Of a stretch of 64,000 nucleotides of DNA, positions 13,315 to 26,600 are shown piece after piece. A model generated the notes under the pieces. It was not told the origin of the DNA and did no database searches. It saw only the letters and a program-made list of their open reading frames with translations. The DNA is from Pleodorina starrii (lineage: Eukaryota; Chlorophyta; Chlorophyceae; Chlamydomonadales; Volvocaceae), in assembly GCA_030267565.1 (NCBI GenBank), contig BRXU01000014.1:2144001-2208000 (forward strand). Direction: 5' to 3'. Every line of letters starts with the position of its first letter. Positions within the stretch are counted from its first letter, which is position 1. A program made the position numbers and the translations under genes.

Positions 13315-13990
13315 ATGAGGCGGAGTCGCAAACTGGCCGCTGCCTGTCTCGCGCTTGTCGTCGCTTGGGCTGCGGCATGCGCGGGGGCTCCTCCGGGTAC
13401 TGCTCGGCGTTTGGCGCTTGCGGTGGGTTCGGCAGCTGCGACGCAACCCGCGCCCACCTGAGTACCCATACCTGCTTCGCATCCCCTCCACCAACCGCGC
13501 CACCTCAGGCTCCATTGTGCCTACCCCTCCTCGTGGGGACTTATCTGATCGTGAGGCTGGTGCACGGGGTCCTGAGCTTCAAGAGCTATCCGTCGGCCAT
13601 TGAGGAACTCAAGCTGGTAGGTGGGCATGCCGCCGTATGCACGCAAGCACGGGTTCTTCCATGCTTGGGGGAGCAACAAAGCGGAGCTCTGGCGCACGCC
13701 TGCATACCCAAACACCGGTTTGAGCGCAGTGGTGGGGGCCGTCGCGCTGGGGTGCATCACTTCAACTGAATGACAGGATCGGATGGCGGCGCTTTGTGGC
13801 GCGCTTCAGTGGGGCTCCTCCCCATCGAGCCAGCCAACGGCTGCCGCCGTTCCTTTTGCCTTCCGCCTCCGGCCTTGCAACCCGCCACCCTTATTTCCTT
13901 TGGCAAGACGCTATAATGTTACTGCTTGCCTGTCCACAGGAGGTTGAACAGGCGCGCAAAGAGCTGGCCGCCCTCGGGGTCACGACCTAA
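13315..13990 (+). CDS. DPM3: Dolichol-phosphate mannosyltransferase subunit 3
   Basis: DPM3 is the small ER-membrane subunit that anchors and stabilises the catalytic subunit (DPM1) of dolichol-phosphate mannose synthase, which makes the mannose donor for N-glycans, O-mannose and GPI anchors. Three exons join in phase 0: 13315-13422, 13509-13616 and 13940-13990, giving 88 residues, close to the usual size of about 90. Residues 7-23 form a first hydrophobic helix, and LLVGTYLIVRLVHGVLSF forms a second. The C-terminus, SAIEELKL joined to EVEQARKELAALGVTT, is the short charged coiled coil that in DPM3 contacts DPM1. The start at 13315 was chosen because it alone supplies the first membrane helix and keeps phase with a GTGGGT donor. 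Exon 1 is the least certain part; exons 2 and 3 are convincing. Confidence 0.78.
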
Positions 13991-16255
13991 GGCCGTCCGG
14001 ACCGCCCGCGTCGACCGGCCGAACTGTCGCTGCCGTCTTACGGGCCCGCAAGGGGGGACCGTTGGGTACCAATACGAAAAAGAAGAAGCGCAACAAAGCA
14101 ACCGAGGCTACCCTTGCGGACGGACCCGCTCGGGGGAGGGTCCGGCCCCCTCAGCCGCCCGCATGGCTTTGGAAGCCTACTAGCCCAGGCAGGTGTAGAC
14201 CTCAGGACAGCAGGAACGTGGAGCCCCGCTGCGCAGTCCAGAGCGGAGTTGACAAGAGGGGCCCCTCCACACCGGCGCGGGCTCAGCTGCTCAGCGGCTC
14301 AGCCGGGAGAGCCCCATCCACCCCAGCTGTTGTACAACGACCTATCAGTACTGGGTACCCAGCCGGGGTTGTCCGACCAGGACAACTTTCCTGGTACACC
14401 CAGGATACAACACGTGCTGCGGCCCAGCTGAGGCTGGCTCCCGCTGAGGCGCCATCGCCATGGTGACTGCGTTTGGCGCAGCCTTGCGTTGATGTCATTC
14501 CAGGTCAGCGGCCAAGGAACCGCGGCGATGTTGGAGAGCGAGCCCCGCAATGCTTTCCAAAACACCTGTGAAACCTCTTCGGGGGGAGAGGCTCTGTCAG
14601 GAGGCGGAGGGACGCTGTGCTGGGGGCGAATAAGGATGCGGCTGCTCCCAGCTCCCTGCTCTGCGCGGGGCCTTGCTGGAGTCCCTATTGGGTCCGGCTG
14701 GTGATTGCCGCTGGGGCTGCGGGTAAGCAGCCCTAAGATCAGCGGCGTCTGCTCGACGCCCTTCCTGACAGACGGACAGGTGTAGCCAGGCGCGGTCTGC
14801 ACAGGCTATCCTCTTGATCCACTGTGTGCAATGACTTCTTGATGTCACCCCCATTCGCGGGGCTGCTGGACCAACCAGGCGGGCAAGCGGGCTGGGACGC
14901 GGTTGGGATGGTGTGTGTTGCCGCTTACCCGTGCTGCCTGGTGCGGGCAGGCGCCGGGTGTGCAGTTGTCCGTGGGCGAACGGACTGAAGGTGTGCGGGA
15001 GCATGCAGGACAGGACGGAAGTTGAGCATATAATGTGCCGTATGCAGGGATGTGCTAGCTGACGGGGTGCATGAAGTGCGATCCGTGAAGGGTGAAGGCT
15101 GAGAGACGTGTGAGTGATGAGGGTTGAGGCAGGATGAGGGTTTCAGCTGCAGGTGGTTGGTGTGGCGGTCGGGCTCAGTGTGTGACGCGATTGGGGACTT
15201 TTAAGTGCGCCAGGACAGAGGGCGCGATGGTGCTACGATATCGCTGCCTTGAGGCAGCCGGTCCGTTTGCATTCTTTCCGCGTAAGGAACGGTGCCGGCG
15301 TGCGCATGCACCAGCTCGGCATCCTCCGCCCGCCGGCATGCTTGGCAACGGTGGCACGTCAACGCCGCTGATCCTGCGAAGCCGTGATCGATGGCATATG
15401 GAGTGACAAGTTTGGGCGTGCAGAATACAGGTATCACAAAATGCGCCAGTTCGGATTGCCGTACGCCAACTGCTTTTGGACCTTTGGGTCACGTCACGTG
15501 CCTAACTTGCAAACAAGCGTAGGAGAGCCTGCCAGAAGGCGAAGCCACATATGGATCTGTCTGAATACTGTCATCATTATTGGGAGAAAACGAATGGAGT
15601 TCCAGTGGCGTGGTAGGCGTGGGCAAGGTGCCGCGTGTAGCGCGCGCTTTAACCACCCAGCGGTCCAAGTCTGATGGAAACCGGAAGAACCGGAATCCTT
15701 GCACGCCAAGCCGCCTATCTAAGGCAAGACTTAAATGAATTGTAGCTGGCATAAACCTATGAGTTAAGGGCGCGCCAGGGAATATCCTGCTGGCAGCAAA
15801 GAGCCGAAACCTTCAACGCCCAGCAGTTGGACGCGGATTTACCATATTAATTTTTATGGAGTATAGAATGCTTTATATAATGTTCCTTGCATTTGCAGCT
15901 GTAGTGTTCCGTGTTTGCATTTGATCCAAGCCAATGTGCCGTGAGAATTTGGCCTCGACGCGATGGTCGTATGACTTCACCACTCATACTACACAGACAA
16001 TAGACAGTGTTTGTACACATACGGGTTATTAGGCGCCTCTATTCAGTTTGAGGGCTCAGGGCGTACCTTTCTAACCACCGTAGACTGCCTTACGCTCTGC
16101 GCAAAACTTGCCCGTGCTTTGAGCCTTTGCTATTGTACTAGTAATGAGCATTTGAGCGCTTGCCTTCCAAGCTAATTGTCGTAGGCAGTGCATGGATTTC
16201 AGGATTTGCTTAGGGTCCTATTAGGGTTTACGCAATATGTAAGCTGGTGAAGGCC
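13991..16255. other. Intergenic stretch, no gene recognised
   Basis: This stretch holds the DPM3 3' region and the leader of the next plus-strand gene. ORFs of up to about 170 codons occur at 14062-14466 (plus) and 14299-14802 (minus), but they show no family motif, no clear splice pattern and overlap each other on opposite strands. The part from about 15700 to 16250 is AT-richer and is probably promoter and 5' leader of the gene starting at 16256. No tRNA, repeat array or transposase motif was seen. Confidence 0.5.
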
Positions 16256-19200
16256 ATGACGCGAAACTCAAGCAAAGAGGAGGGCGTTCGCACTTTCCTG
16301 CGACCTCCGATGGGGAATCAGGGCTTCTATTCGCGCGACCTCTTGTCCACAGCGCGCAATGCTGTTCTGAAGGCCTGGGCTCCAGGCTCCCTCAAGTAAG
16401 TCGCTCTGGAGCTCCGTGTTTATATCGAGTTGTAAGGAAGGTTTATTGCCACCCGTCTGCGGCTCGTTTCCGCGCTCGGAGGCGCGGCCCTACGTGTGCG
16501 AACGACGACTCACCGGCTCAGCAAGTCGGGATATCAGCGTGGCAGCATGAGCCGACACCTATTCTCCATATTTTTCGCTCATTGCACAAATATTGGGTAG
16601 CATTTGGGGAAGATGCAAAGGGAAACTCGGAGCGTGGCCTGGGCGCGCAAGCTTACAGTCGTTGCGCCTTGGAGCCAGCATTCGCAAGCAGCTCCGCCAG
16701 AATATAGCAGTTTGATCAACACGACATGTTTTAATGGACTGGAACATTCTGCTTGGCTGTGAGAAGGATTCTCGACTTCGCTCTTCGGTCTGCTTGCGCG
16801 CAACACTTCGGCTCGCTTCGGCGCAATGCTGCACGTGCCATGCATGCAATCTTTATGGCTTTAAATGTACCTTGTGTGTCGTCACGTATGGGCGCTGTGT
16901 AACCTGACTGTAATCCTTTCTGTTCTCCAACCGCACCTGAAACACCACAGGCGCGAAGTAGCCCTGATACTGCTTGCCGACCCAGAACTGCGCCTACGAG
17001 TATGTCATATAGAGGAAATCCTCCGAGGCCGTCAGCTTGCGGCTCGGCACCAGGCGAGTACAGTATGGGCGCAAACCATGGGTGTTGTGTTCCAACGATT
17101 CATTTCTCCACAGCCCGGCCAACCAAAGGCCGCGCGGCAGGCCCAACCAGCGATATCCAACTATGCCTATGTGGCGTCGTTGATGATGAAACTGCTCGCT
17201 CGGTCTGCCTTGCAGGCCAATGGCGTCGCCTCGGCCGGCGGTAATGCCGTGGCCACACCAGCTGGCAAGGACCTGCAGCTGCAAACTGCGCTCGCCGATC
17301 TGTCATTTGCGGCGGTCTTCGAGCTTGATCCTTCAATAAACGACCCGGAATGGGGCATGCAGGTAAGCAGTTGCATCCTGTACCGCTTACGCCCTTTTCG
17401 TGTTTTGTCTGATTCACGTGTAGCACGTGCCGGAAAGCTTTTGCATATCATACTCAGGTTGAGCAGCAACGCAGTTCACCATTACGTTTTCGAAGGACGA
17501 GTTGTGCGAAGCGGTTGTCTTCGTACACGTGCTTGCATAGACTTCAGTGCCCGAATTTGGATAGTTTTTTCGCTGCCCTGTCTGTCGGTCGCGCACTGGC
17601 GGACCGCGAAGGCCTAGGCCGAGCAGTTGATAAACGTGCTGCGCACCGTGCCACATTGCTCGCGTCGCCTGTTCGCCTCCACGTCCTTTCGCATCGCCTT
17701 CACACCAAACAATGACAACACATCGCACGTTCCTGCTTCCCCAACTTCCTCTTTTTGTTCCTTCTTGCAGGTCCTGTGGCTCAACATGACCCAGCTGCAA
17801 AAGGAGCTAGGCTTGTCGCCCTCGCCACCGCCGCCGCCGTCAGCGCCCCCCGCCGCCGCCGCCGCCGCAGGCGCGCTGCCGTCGACTGGCGCACCGCCGC
17901 CGCGGACACCCGCCGCCGCCGCCGCCGTCGCCAGCCCGCCGCCGCAGGCGGCTCCGGAGCCGGCGCTCCTGGGTGCCTTCGAGGCGGCCTTCCCGAACCA
18001 CCCCACCGAAGATGAAGACTATCTGGCCATCGCCGCATGCCACTGTCTGGCGACGCGCCGCGACCCTCGCTCGATGCTGCCGCCGCTGAACCTGCACCTC
18101 ACGGACCTCACCAACCACATGCGCAGCTACGCCGCCGTGGACTCACGCCTGGGGGCTGTACTGCAGCGAGTCGCGGTCGTGGCGGCGGCGCGCGGCGGCG
18201 GCGGCGGCGGCGGCGCGGCGGCGCCGCAGGCGCTGGCGGCGCGCGTGGCAGAGTTGCTGGCGGCGCCGCGGGCGCGGCTGGTCTTCCGCCAGAGTGAGTC
18301 GCTGTCGCGCAAGGGCGAGCGAGTGATCAGCTTGGCTTCAGAGCAGCTCACGCGACTGACGGGAGGGGGTGCCGGCGCCGGCGCCGGCCGGACCTACCTG
18401 ACCAGCGGTGCGCTACCGTATGAGATGTGGCAGCGCGCCGGCGCTTCCGCCGCCGCCGCTGCTGGCGGTAGCGGCGGCGCCGCCGCCGGCGACCGCCTGC
18501 CGGTGTTCCTCTTTGAGTACGAGGCGCCGGCCGACGTGTACGGCAGGGACGACATGGCGGCGCCGCTGTCGGCGCAACGTGACCAGTACGGCAGTACGGC
18601 TGTCGGCGGCGGCAGCCCCGTTGGTCGTGGCTGCGCCGCCGGGGCCCCACCGCCAGCGGCGTCGGTTCCCTCGCCGTCTGCCGCCACCGCCGCCGCCGAC
18701 GGCGGCGGCCTCCGTACCGTCACGGCTAGTGCTGGGGTCCCCAACACAGCGCCGCAAATCCTGCTGGCGCCGAAGCAGCAGCAACAGCAACAGCAGCAGC
18801 AGCAACAGCAGCTCCAGACCGCAACCCTGCAGCACGCCTGGTCAGATGGCTCTAGGGTTCTGCCCCCGGCATCTCATGCGGCGATAATGTACGGCATTCA
18901 GGCTGCGCCGCCGCCGCCGCAGCTTCAGTCCATGGCTTCGGAGCCGGTCCCATTTCGAGGCGGCGGCGGCGGTAGCGGCGGCGGCGGCGAGCCGGAGAGG
19001 GTCGGCGTCGCCAGAATGCCGCCGGCGGCGGGATCGGACTGCGGCGCCGCGGCTGACCTGTACGGCATCCCGGGCGTGGGCCTGGGCCTGGGTTTCGGAG
19101 CTGCTTGGCAGATGTCCGGCGGCAAGGGGCCGGCAGAGACGGTGGAGGGTTCATCGCCTCCTGCTAGCCACAGCTTCGGCAACGGCATGAGGTACGTCCG

Positions 19201-22200
19201 TGCGTACATGTGTGTGAGCGCATGCATGCGTGTGCGTGTCTGCGCTGCCGTACCGTAATTCATTGGCGCGCCCCCGCCGCCCCGATCGCCGCCGCCGCTT
19301 TGCCCTGCTCCGGCGCGCAGGATTCCGCTGTTCAACGGCGGCGGCAGCGCCAACGGAGCGGCCGAAGCGCTGATCCAGCAGACCGTCGCCGCTGGCGGCC
19401 GCGCCGCTAGCGGCGGCGGCGTGCCGCCGTCGATGACAAGGGCGCCCGCCGCCGCCGCCGTGCTCGGGGCGTCGCCCGGCGGCCCCTCCGGAGAGCTCCA
19501 CGTTCCCCGGGAGATCGCTGATGTGTGGTCCAACTCCGGCGGCGCCGTCGGCGGCGGCGGCGGCCTGGCGGCGCGGCGCAGCTCCGTCACGGCGGCGGCG
19601 GCCAATGGCGGCGGCGGCGGCAGCGGCGGGGTCGGGTTGCAACCGGGTGACGGCAGCCTCAACGGCGTGTTCTCGATGTCGCCCACTCACGAGGTACGGG
19701 TAGGAATGGTACGGCAAGACAATGCACGACCATGTACGGCACATGAAGATTTGGTGGCCACGGGTTGGTCGTGCGTGCTGTCCTGTTGTCCCTACCTTTA
19801 GTTTCCTCCTGGTTGCGTGGGGGGTTACAATCCTTGAGATTGTCTTTAGCTTGAATCTACCGAATCCCCAAAGCTACCTGAAAAGAAAGAGCGCCGCAGG
19901 GAATTGTGTCATGCAACGCCTGACCCAGCCCGTCTCCCCGGTCCCCGCCCTCGCCGTACATCCGTACTCCAGAGCTCGTACATCTGGGAACGAGTTGCCG
20001 CCCGCGCCGCCGGCCAACAGCCCGACCTCGCGCTTGGCCGCACCGCAACCACCAACGGCGCCGCCAACGGCGGCGCCGCCGCCACCAACCACCTCGGCGC
20101 CCTGGGCCTGGCGGGATTCGGACTGGGCCCGTACGCTTCCGCCAGTACGGCAGCCCTGATGGCTGGCGGCGCCGCCGCCGCCAACAGCTCCCAGTTGGTC
20201 GTCGGCTCCGCTCCCTCCGTCTTCGTCGCACCTTTCCTCCAAGGCGGTACGCCGGCGGCGCCGCCGGCGGCCGGTGTCGGCGGCGGCGGCGGCGGCTTTG
20301 GCGGCCTCGGCGGAGGCTTTGGTTCCGGAGCAACGCTGATGGACTACGCCTCCTGGCACTCCTCCTCACCTGAGCTGTCCAGCTCCGTCGGCGGTCGAAG
20401 CGCGCCCGCCGACGGCGCCCTCGCCATCGAGTCCTGGATGTTGGCGTACGGCACCCGCGCTTCTGTCGGCTGCGGCGGCGGCGCCGCCGCCGCCGCCGCC
20501 GCCACCGGCGGCGCCGTCGCCGCTGGCATGGGCCCGTCGCCGAGCACTGTGAGTGAGGAGAGCGAGGAGGCGGGCAGAGTGGTGGGCGGATTGGATCTGG
20601 ATCCAGCGACGATGACGCTGGAGGTGGGCGGTGGGGGCGGGCCGCTGTGGGGCTCCCAGAGAAGGCCTGCGGGTGGTGTGTTTTTTCGCTGTGTGGCTGC
20701 GGTGTACGGCACCGTGTATGCCGTACCCGGGGGTGGCTTCCATGGGGAGAGGAAGCAGGGGCAGGGGGAAAAGGGGCAGGGGCGGTGCAGATCCAGGTGC
20801 GCATGTCGTTGCCGATGGATACCGCTTTGAGCCATTTCAGTCCGTAGTACTTTCAGTTCGTACTTTCCCGTATCCGTACATATTCCCGTCAATCCGTACT
20901 TTCCCGTATCTTCCCGGACCTCACCCTCACCATGTGATGGCGCATGTCCCTGACCTCGGCAGCTGGGCTTTGCTGCCCAATCAACCAGACAGATCACTCG
21001 CCTTCCTCACTTGCCTTTCTCACTAGCCTTCCTCACTCGCCTTCCTCCATTGCCTTCACTGCACCCCTTGGGTCCCAGGCCCTCATCGGTCTCGAGCCGT
21101 CGAGCCAGCTCGACGCGACCGTCGTACCTCGACGCACCACAATCGCCGGCCCAGCCGCCGCCGCCGCCGCCGCCAAGGGTCTCATTGCCGCCGCCGCCGC
21201 GCCCAAGGTCGACGCCGTCGCCATCGCCGTCAGCACCTCCAGCAGCGGCGGCGGCGGCGCCGCCACGCCGCCGTCCTCCAAGAGTTCCGCCCCCGCGTCA
21301 GTGTCCGCATCTTCCGCCAACACCACCACCGTCAACAGCAGTAACGGCGGCGGCGGCGCCGCCGCCGACGGCAGCAGCCGCCACAGCAGCCTCGACAGTT
21401 GCGAGGCATTGAACGGCGGCGGCGGCGCCGTCCCGTCAAGCTGGTCCGCCATGGCCGCCCGCGGCCCGCCGCACCACCACTCCGCCGCCGCCGCCGCCGC
21501 CGGCGGCGGCGGCATGATGCCCGTCGTGGGCACCGGCAGCCGCATCGTGGGCTCACAACTGCAGCACGGTTTGCTGACGCAGACCGGTACGACAGCAATG
21601 GTGACGGCGCAGGGTCTGGCCGCCACCATGGCGGCGGCCCTTGGCGCCGCCGCCGCCGCTGGCGGCGGCGGCGGCGCCGGCGGCAACCTGGCCGTGGCGC
21701 GCCAGGCGTCCTTGGGCCACGGCGGTGGCGGATTGCTCACGGCCGGCGGGCTGGGGGTTGTGTCGGCGCTGCCGGCGGCGGCGGGGTCCGCGGCGGCGGC
21801 GGCGGCGGCGCGTGGCGACGTGTTTGGCGGCAAGGCCCTTCACCCCCGGCTGACTCAGCGTGTGCGGGAGGAGATCTGTCAGTTGATCCGCTCGGTGCCC
21901 GGGCTCAAGGTACGGCACATCATGAAACCGTTGTAACCGGGTTTTGCCATGCCGCTCTCGGTTGTCAGCCCCCGCCACCACCACCACCACCACCACCACC
22001 ACCACCACCACCACCACCACCAATAACAACATCAACTACAATAGCATTAGCATAAACTGATAAATTTAAATTGCACAACATCAAGAGCCACAACCAATAG
22101 CCCATAAGAGCACCGCCGAGCCTTTCCCGCCGCTGCCGCCACCGCCGCCGCCTCCGCCCGCCCGTGTGCCCGTGTGCTGGCAGGCGGAGCACTTCGATGA

Positions 22201-23612
22201 CGGAGTGCTTCACCAGCTGACCCTCAAGAAGAGCGAGGAGGAGGCGGTGGGGGCGCTGCGGACTCTGGCAGCTGAGAGCCTGTCGGGCATACAGCACATG
22301 GCCGCCTACATCAACCACATCATCAAGAACTACCACCTGGTTTCGGGGCCGGGAGGCGGCGGGCCGGGTGGAGGGCCGGCGGGTGCCGGTGCGGCGTCTC
22401 TGCCTTCGGGTGAGTGTTATGGGGGGCATGTGGGGGTAGGGATAGGGAGGAGGGGTTGGTGGGGCTGGGGTGCGGTTTGTGTGAGTGCCTCCTCGAGGGT
22501 GTGTGGTGTGGTGTGGTGTGGGGATGGCGTTGTGTTGTTGGTCTTGTTGCAGTGCTGCTCAATGGGCTCCGGACCCCCCGTGTGTGTGCAACTGCATGTA
22601 CGATTGGTGCATGTGCATGTACGATTGATGCATGTGCATGTACGATTGGTGCACGTGCATGTATGATTGGTGCACGTGCATACCCAACTGCCCTCGGTCC
22701 TTCCCTCGGTCCCCCCCCTCGGTCCCTTCCTCGGTCCCTCCCTTGACCCTTCTCCTGCCGGACCCCGCCTCCCTCCCTCTCTCCCCCCGCTCCTCCGCTG
22801 CTGCTCAATATATTTTTTATTACCTCCTTTCTCTCAACCCTAAAACCCAAACTCAACCCTCCCTCCCTCCCGCGGCTCCTCCGTCGCCTCCCTCTCCCTC
22901 CCTCCCTCCCCCTCCCCCCCGGCAGCCACGGTCCGCGCCAACAGCACCCCCGTGTCCTCCAAGGCCATTCTGCAGAAGCTGCCACTCCGGGTGTACCGGC
23001 GCCTGGAGGAGGTGATCGCCAAGTGCCCCCACATGGAGTGGAAGCACTTTGATGCGGGGGTGGTCAAGGTGAGGCGAGGGGGTGGGTGAGGGGGTGAGGG
23101 GGCGTGAGGGGGGCGTGAGGGGGCCAGAGTCAGAGCGCGGGAGTGAGGGGCCGGCCGTGAGGGCGTGAGGGTGAGGGCGTGAGGGTGAGGGCGTGAGGGC
23201 GTGTTGTCTCTTCCACCCCTTCACCACTTTCCGCATGTGTCTATCTCTCACCCTCACCCATCAGCTTCGCTAACGTCGCCTCCGCCCCTCCGCTGCGACA
23301 ACTTGACACTTCCTCATCATGCCCCTGCCCAACCCCCTGTCCCCCCCGCCGCTCCCGCCCCCCACCCCCTCGCCCTGGGAAACGCCGCCGCCGCCCCCGC
23401 ATCCTCATCAGGTGATGGCCCAGTTGGCTGAGATCGGCGAGGAGGACGTGTTCGAGGAGCTGGAGCTTCTCAAGTCCACCGACTTGTCAAATGTGGAGTA
23501 CATGCCCGCCTACCTCAACAAGCGACTCAACAACAGACTCTGGTCGAGAAGGAAGATGCTCACGGCGGCGGCAGCGGCGGTGGCCGGCGGCGGCGGCGGA
23601 GCCGGGCCGTGA
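16256..23612 (+). CDS. Low-complexity protein with two C-terminal hnRNP Q-like acidic-domain repeats
   Basis: Nine exons join with consistent phases: 16256-16395, 16951-17362, 17771-19191, 19321-19693, 19973-20623, 21079-21909, 22184-22409, 22926-23068 and 23412-23612, for about 1465 residues. The N-terminal 180 residues are ordinary helical sequence (for example REVALILLADPELRLRV), followed by a conserved-looking block near DEDYLAIAACHCLATRRDP and then long Ala/Gly/Gln-rich linkers. The C-terminus has two similar helical units. The first runs from RVREEICQLI through AEHFDDGVLHQL to HMAAYINHIIKNYH. The second runs from LRVYRRLEEVI through HFDAGVVKVMAQL to VEYMPAYLNKRLNNRL. Their spacing, together with the DLSNV-then-AYLN-like ending, recalls the acidic domain (AcD) of hnRNP Q/R-type RNA-binding proteins. 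No RRM is present. A role in RNA or ribonucleoprotein regulation is inference; the N-terminal part is unrecognised. Confidence 0.75.
21965..22022 (+). repeat. (CAC)n trinucleotide repeat in an intron
   Basis: A nearly pure CAC/ACC run lies in the intron 21910-22183 of the acidic-domain gene, about 160 bp before the next acceptor. It gives spurious poly-Thr, poly-Pro or poly-Val ORFs in other frames. Confidence 0.9.
22593..22682 (+). repeat. 21-bp minisatellite in an intron
   Basis: About four tandem copies of a 21-bp unit, built around ATGTACGATTGGTGCATGTG, lie in the intron 22410-22925 of the acidic-domain gene. The copies differ by single substitutions, such as ATGTATGATTG in the last one. 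Confidence 0.85.
23262..23310 (-). repeat. Dispersed intronic repeat, copy 7
   Basis: Read on the minus strand it contains GTTGTCGCAGCGGAGGGGCG then GAGGCGACGTTAGCGAAG. It lies in the intron 23069-23411 of the plus-strand acidic-domain gene, so it is again antisense to its host. Confidence 0.7.
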
Positions 23613-26600
23613 GGCAGCCTCGGCGTCGGCGCCGACGGCAGCGGTGCCGACCCACGGGTTGGCAGCGGCGCTGGCGGCGCCGGTCGGCTCCGCCGACCCA
23701 CGGGTCGGCGCTTGCGGCTTGTGCGGCTGGGTCGGTCAGGCGGCGGAGCCGCACGAAACCGGGCGCCTGGCGGCAGCGGCAGCGGCTCCTGGGTGCCGCA
23801 GATCGTTCTCCGCCGCCCCCCGTTTTCAAGGCCTGGATGGGCTGGATGGGTTGGATGGCTGGCAGGAGGGCGGGTCCTGCAGGGGGGGCGGGGTGCACAG
23901 CTGACTCAGCAGCGCGGCGGGTTGATGGACTTTCCCTTGCTGTTGTAGTCACGGGGCGGGCCTTTCGGCGGGGCGGTGGGAAGGCGGATGCGGGTGTGTG
24001 TATGCGTGTGTGTGTGCGTGTGGAGGTGGGAACGCGGGCGAGGCAGGAGGAGGTCGTTGCGGCCCCTCTCTCACCCCCCTCTTCACCCTCGCAGCAGCAG
24101 CCGCCTGCCTTGCAATGGTGATGATGATGGGGCCGATGAGCCGATGGGCCGATGATGGGGCCTTATGCTTCGGGAGAGCCAACCGGGTTCGGCGGGGCTT
24201 CACTTCACAGGACTTCACTTCACAACGATAGATAGATAGGTAGATAGATAAGTAGACCGGGCGGTACATCTGGGCGCGGTACCATTTTGTACCATTGTAT
24301 GTTTGGTATAGCATTCCATTCGTTTTCGGTTCTCGACTTCTCGTCCATTCCCATTCGGCAGCAGCGGCAGCGGAAGACTCACTTCACTTCCCGGTGCTGC
24401 TTTCTGTCGCGCACCGCCGGTCAGTCTTCGGAGCGAGGGAGAGAGGGAGGGAGGGAGGCAGGGGGGTTGGCGAGTGCCGATGGGGATCGGCGCAATGGGT
24501 ATCGTAGCGCCGCCGGCGGCGAAGGGATGCATTGTTTTGATTGAGCGGATGCATCGGACGCACGGATCGGGGAGAGGGTATTCTTTTGTGTTGTTACACA
24601 GACGATACTGATGCTGATGCTGATGATAATAATGAGGATGTTGACTTGAGGGGATGCGTGGAGGTCGCCCATCCAGGGATGGGAGGGATGGTACGGAACC
24701 CCCACCGTTGGGCTGCGCCGACGAGACGGGTGGTTGTGGTACGGCAGTGGCGGTTGTCGGTTGCCGGTGAGATTCGCGTGATGACTCATTTCCCGTCTGC
24801 ACCGCCTACAGCAGCCGGGGCTGGTCCGGTAGCAAGGAGGGCGGGGGAATCGTTCGCTTTTGTCGTACTAGTCGGCCTTTCCACAGGTGTACGTGTATTC
24901 CTCTTCGCGGAGAGAACGTCTCCTGTGGGCGTTATGGATTGAAAAGTCGGTTGGGAGTGCTGCGAATGTGTCGGGTTGTTCCCGGGCTTAGTCCCTGTTC
25001 CCAGGTGTGTGTGTGTGTGTGTTTGTGTATGAATACGTTGCCCGCTTAGAATTAAAGCAGAAGACACGAAATGCGCGGAAAACGGATTTCTGTTGCGGTT
25101 TGCCGTCCTTGGCGTTCGAGCCGCGGCCTTTCCTCGCTGTGCGAGCCTTGTACGGCAGTAGTTGCGGTCGTTGTAGTTCGTTGTAGCGGTTCGGAGCGGC
25201 CGGTTGTTGTTGCGGCGGGCTTTCGGTGTCGGATCGGCTGGCGAGTGAGCAGCAGCGAAACGGGAGGGAGGGAGGGAGGGAGGGAGGGAGGGAGGGGGAA
25301 GAGGGAGGTGGGCGGCGTCGGAGTGGCAGCATCGTACATCAGTACGGCACGTAGCTGGTTTTTGGGGGAACATGATGTGCCAGGTGGACAGCCACGCGAG
25401 AGCCGTGCATGGACGAACACTTTTTGCGGTACTTCCGGATAGATCGCATTGCCGTACTGCTCAGCACGGGCTGGCGGGATGCATTTCGGCAGCTCCGCCC
25501 TCGCTCTGGGGCAGGGCACGGCACGGTGTACGACACTGTACGGCACGAGTGCGAGCGCGAGAAAGGGCAAGCGGGAGCTGATTGCGGTCAGGAGTTGAGT
25601 GATTGTGAGTGTGAGCGCTTTCGGGGGCATCAATCGAAACGGACTGGGGGAGCGCGGGACCCGGGGCAGGAGCGCGCGGCTTTGCTCAGGGGGGTGTTCA
25701 GAGGGGTGGCTCAGGGGAACGGAGAGAGCACCTGCCCGCCCGCCCGCCCGCAGGCTCCTCGGGGGTTATCATCACCACATGTACCGTCCGAGCGTGCATT
25801 GGAGGCGTAGCGCGCGGGGCCCAGGGCCAGGGCCATTGCCGACCGCCAGTGGCTGGCGTTGAGATCTACCTGAGTCGCGGGCGGTTGCCTACCCTACGCG
25901 GATTCCCGTTCGGCGCCTTTTCTTACCGTATTTTCCCTCATCAAGTCCCACTTCAAGTCCCACCTTTATTTCGGGCGCAGAGGTTGCCGCAGAGGTAGGT
26001 AGGGTGATGAAGGGGGCCTCCCTTTCGGATGATGGCCCCGGTCTCAATGGAATGGTAGTTGTACGAGTACGACGATAAATGTACGGCGAATTCGATTGGT
26101 CTGCGGAAAGTTACGGAGCCGAAGAGTTTACGGCGAGTGAGGTCTGTATGATGTGGCACTGACGATGTGGTGCGATGCGATGTGTTGTGATGCTACGCAA
26201 GGTCTCCTCTTGGTGGCCTGCATCCGCCTGTGCTTCTGAGGTAGTGATGAGCAGGCGCCATCCTCCGGCTTCGAAGCGGTCGACGAGATTGCTTAATCAG
26301 GCTTCTCCCGCGGGTTTTCCGTTTCACATCCCGTGTACTATATAATATTTTTACTACTGCGCTGCTGCGCGCCCGTGCCCAGTTTTGCGGGGGTCATGTT
26401 TTCTTGTGCGCGAAAACCACCCAAAGTCCCCAAGTCCCTAAGTTTTGCAGCGGCGCTGTGGGGCGCTGGCGGTTATCTGTGCACACCGACGGCGGACCTC
26501 TGTCGGCGTTCCGTTTGGGCGCCGCCCCCCGCCCCGGCCCCGGCCCCCGAGGAGGGGCTCTCTCGAGGTCCCTCCCTGGAGCCTTATGGGTTGTGGCGTG

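Noticed and set aside
14000..15700. Retrotransposon remnant
   Set aside because: Some ORFs looked protein-like, but no reverse transcriptase, integrase or gag motif was visible on either strand.
17627..19258. Independent 543-codon gene starting at 17627
   Set aside because: The frame from 17771 is preceded by a good acceptor and joins in phase to upstream exons; the extra N-terminus is intron sequence.
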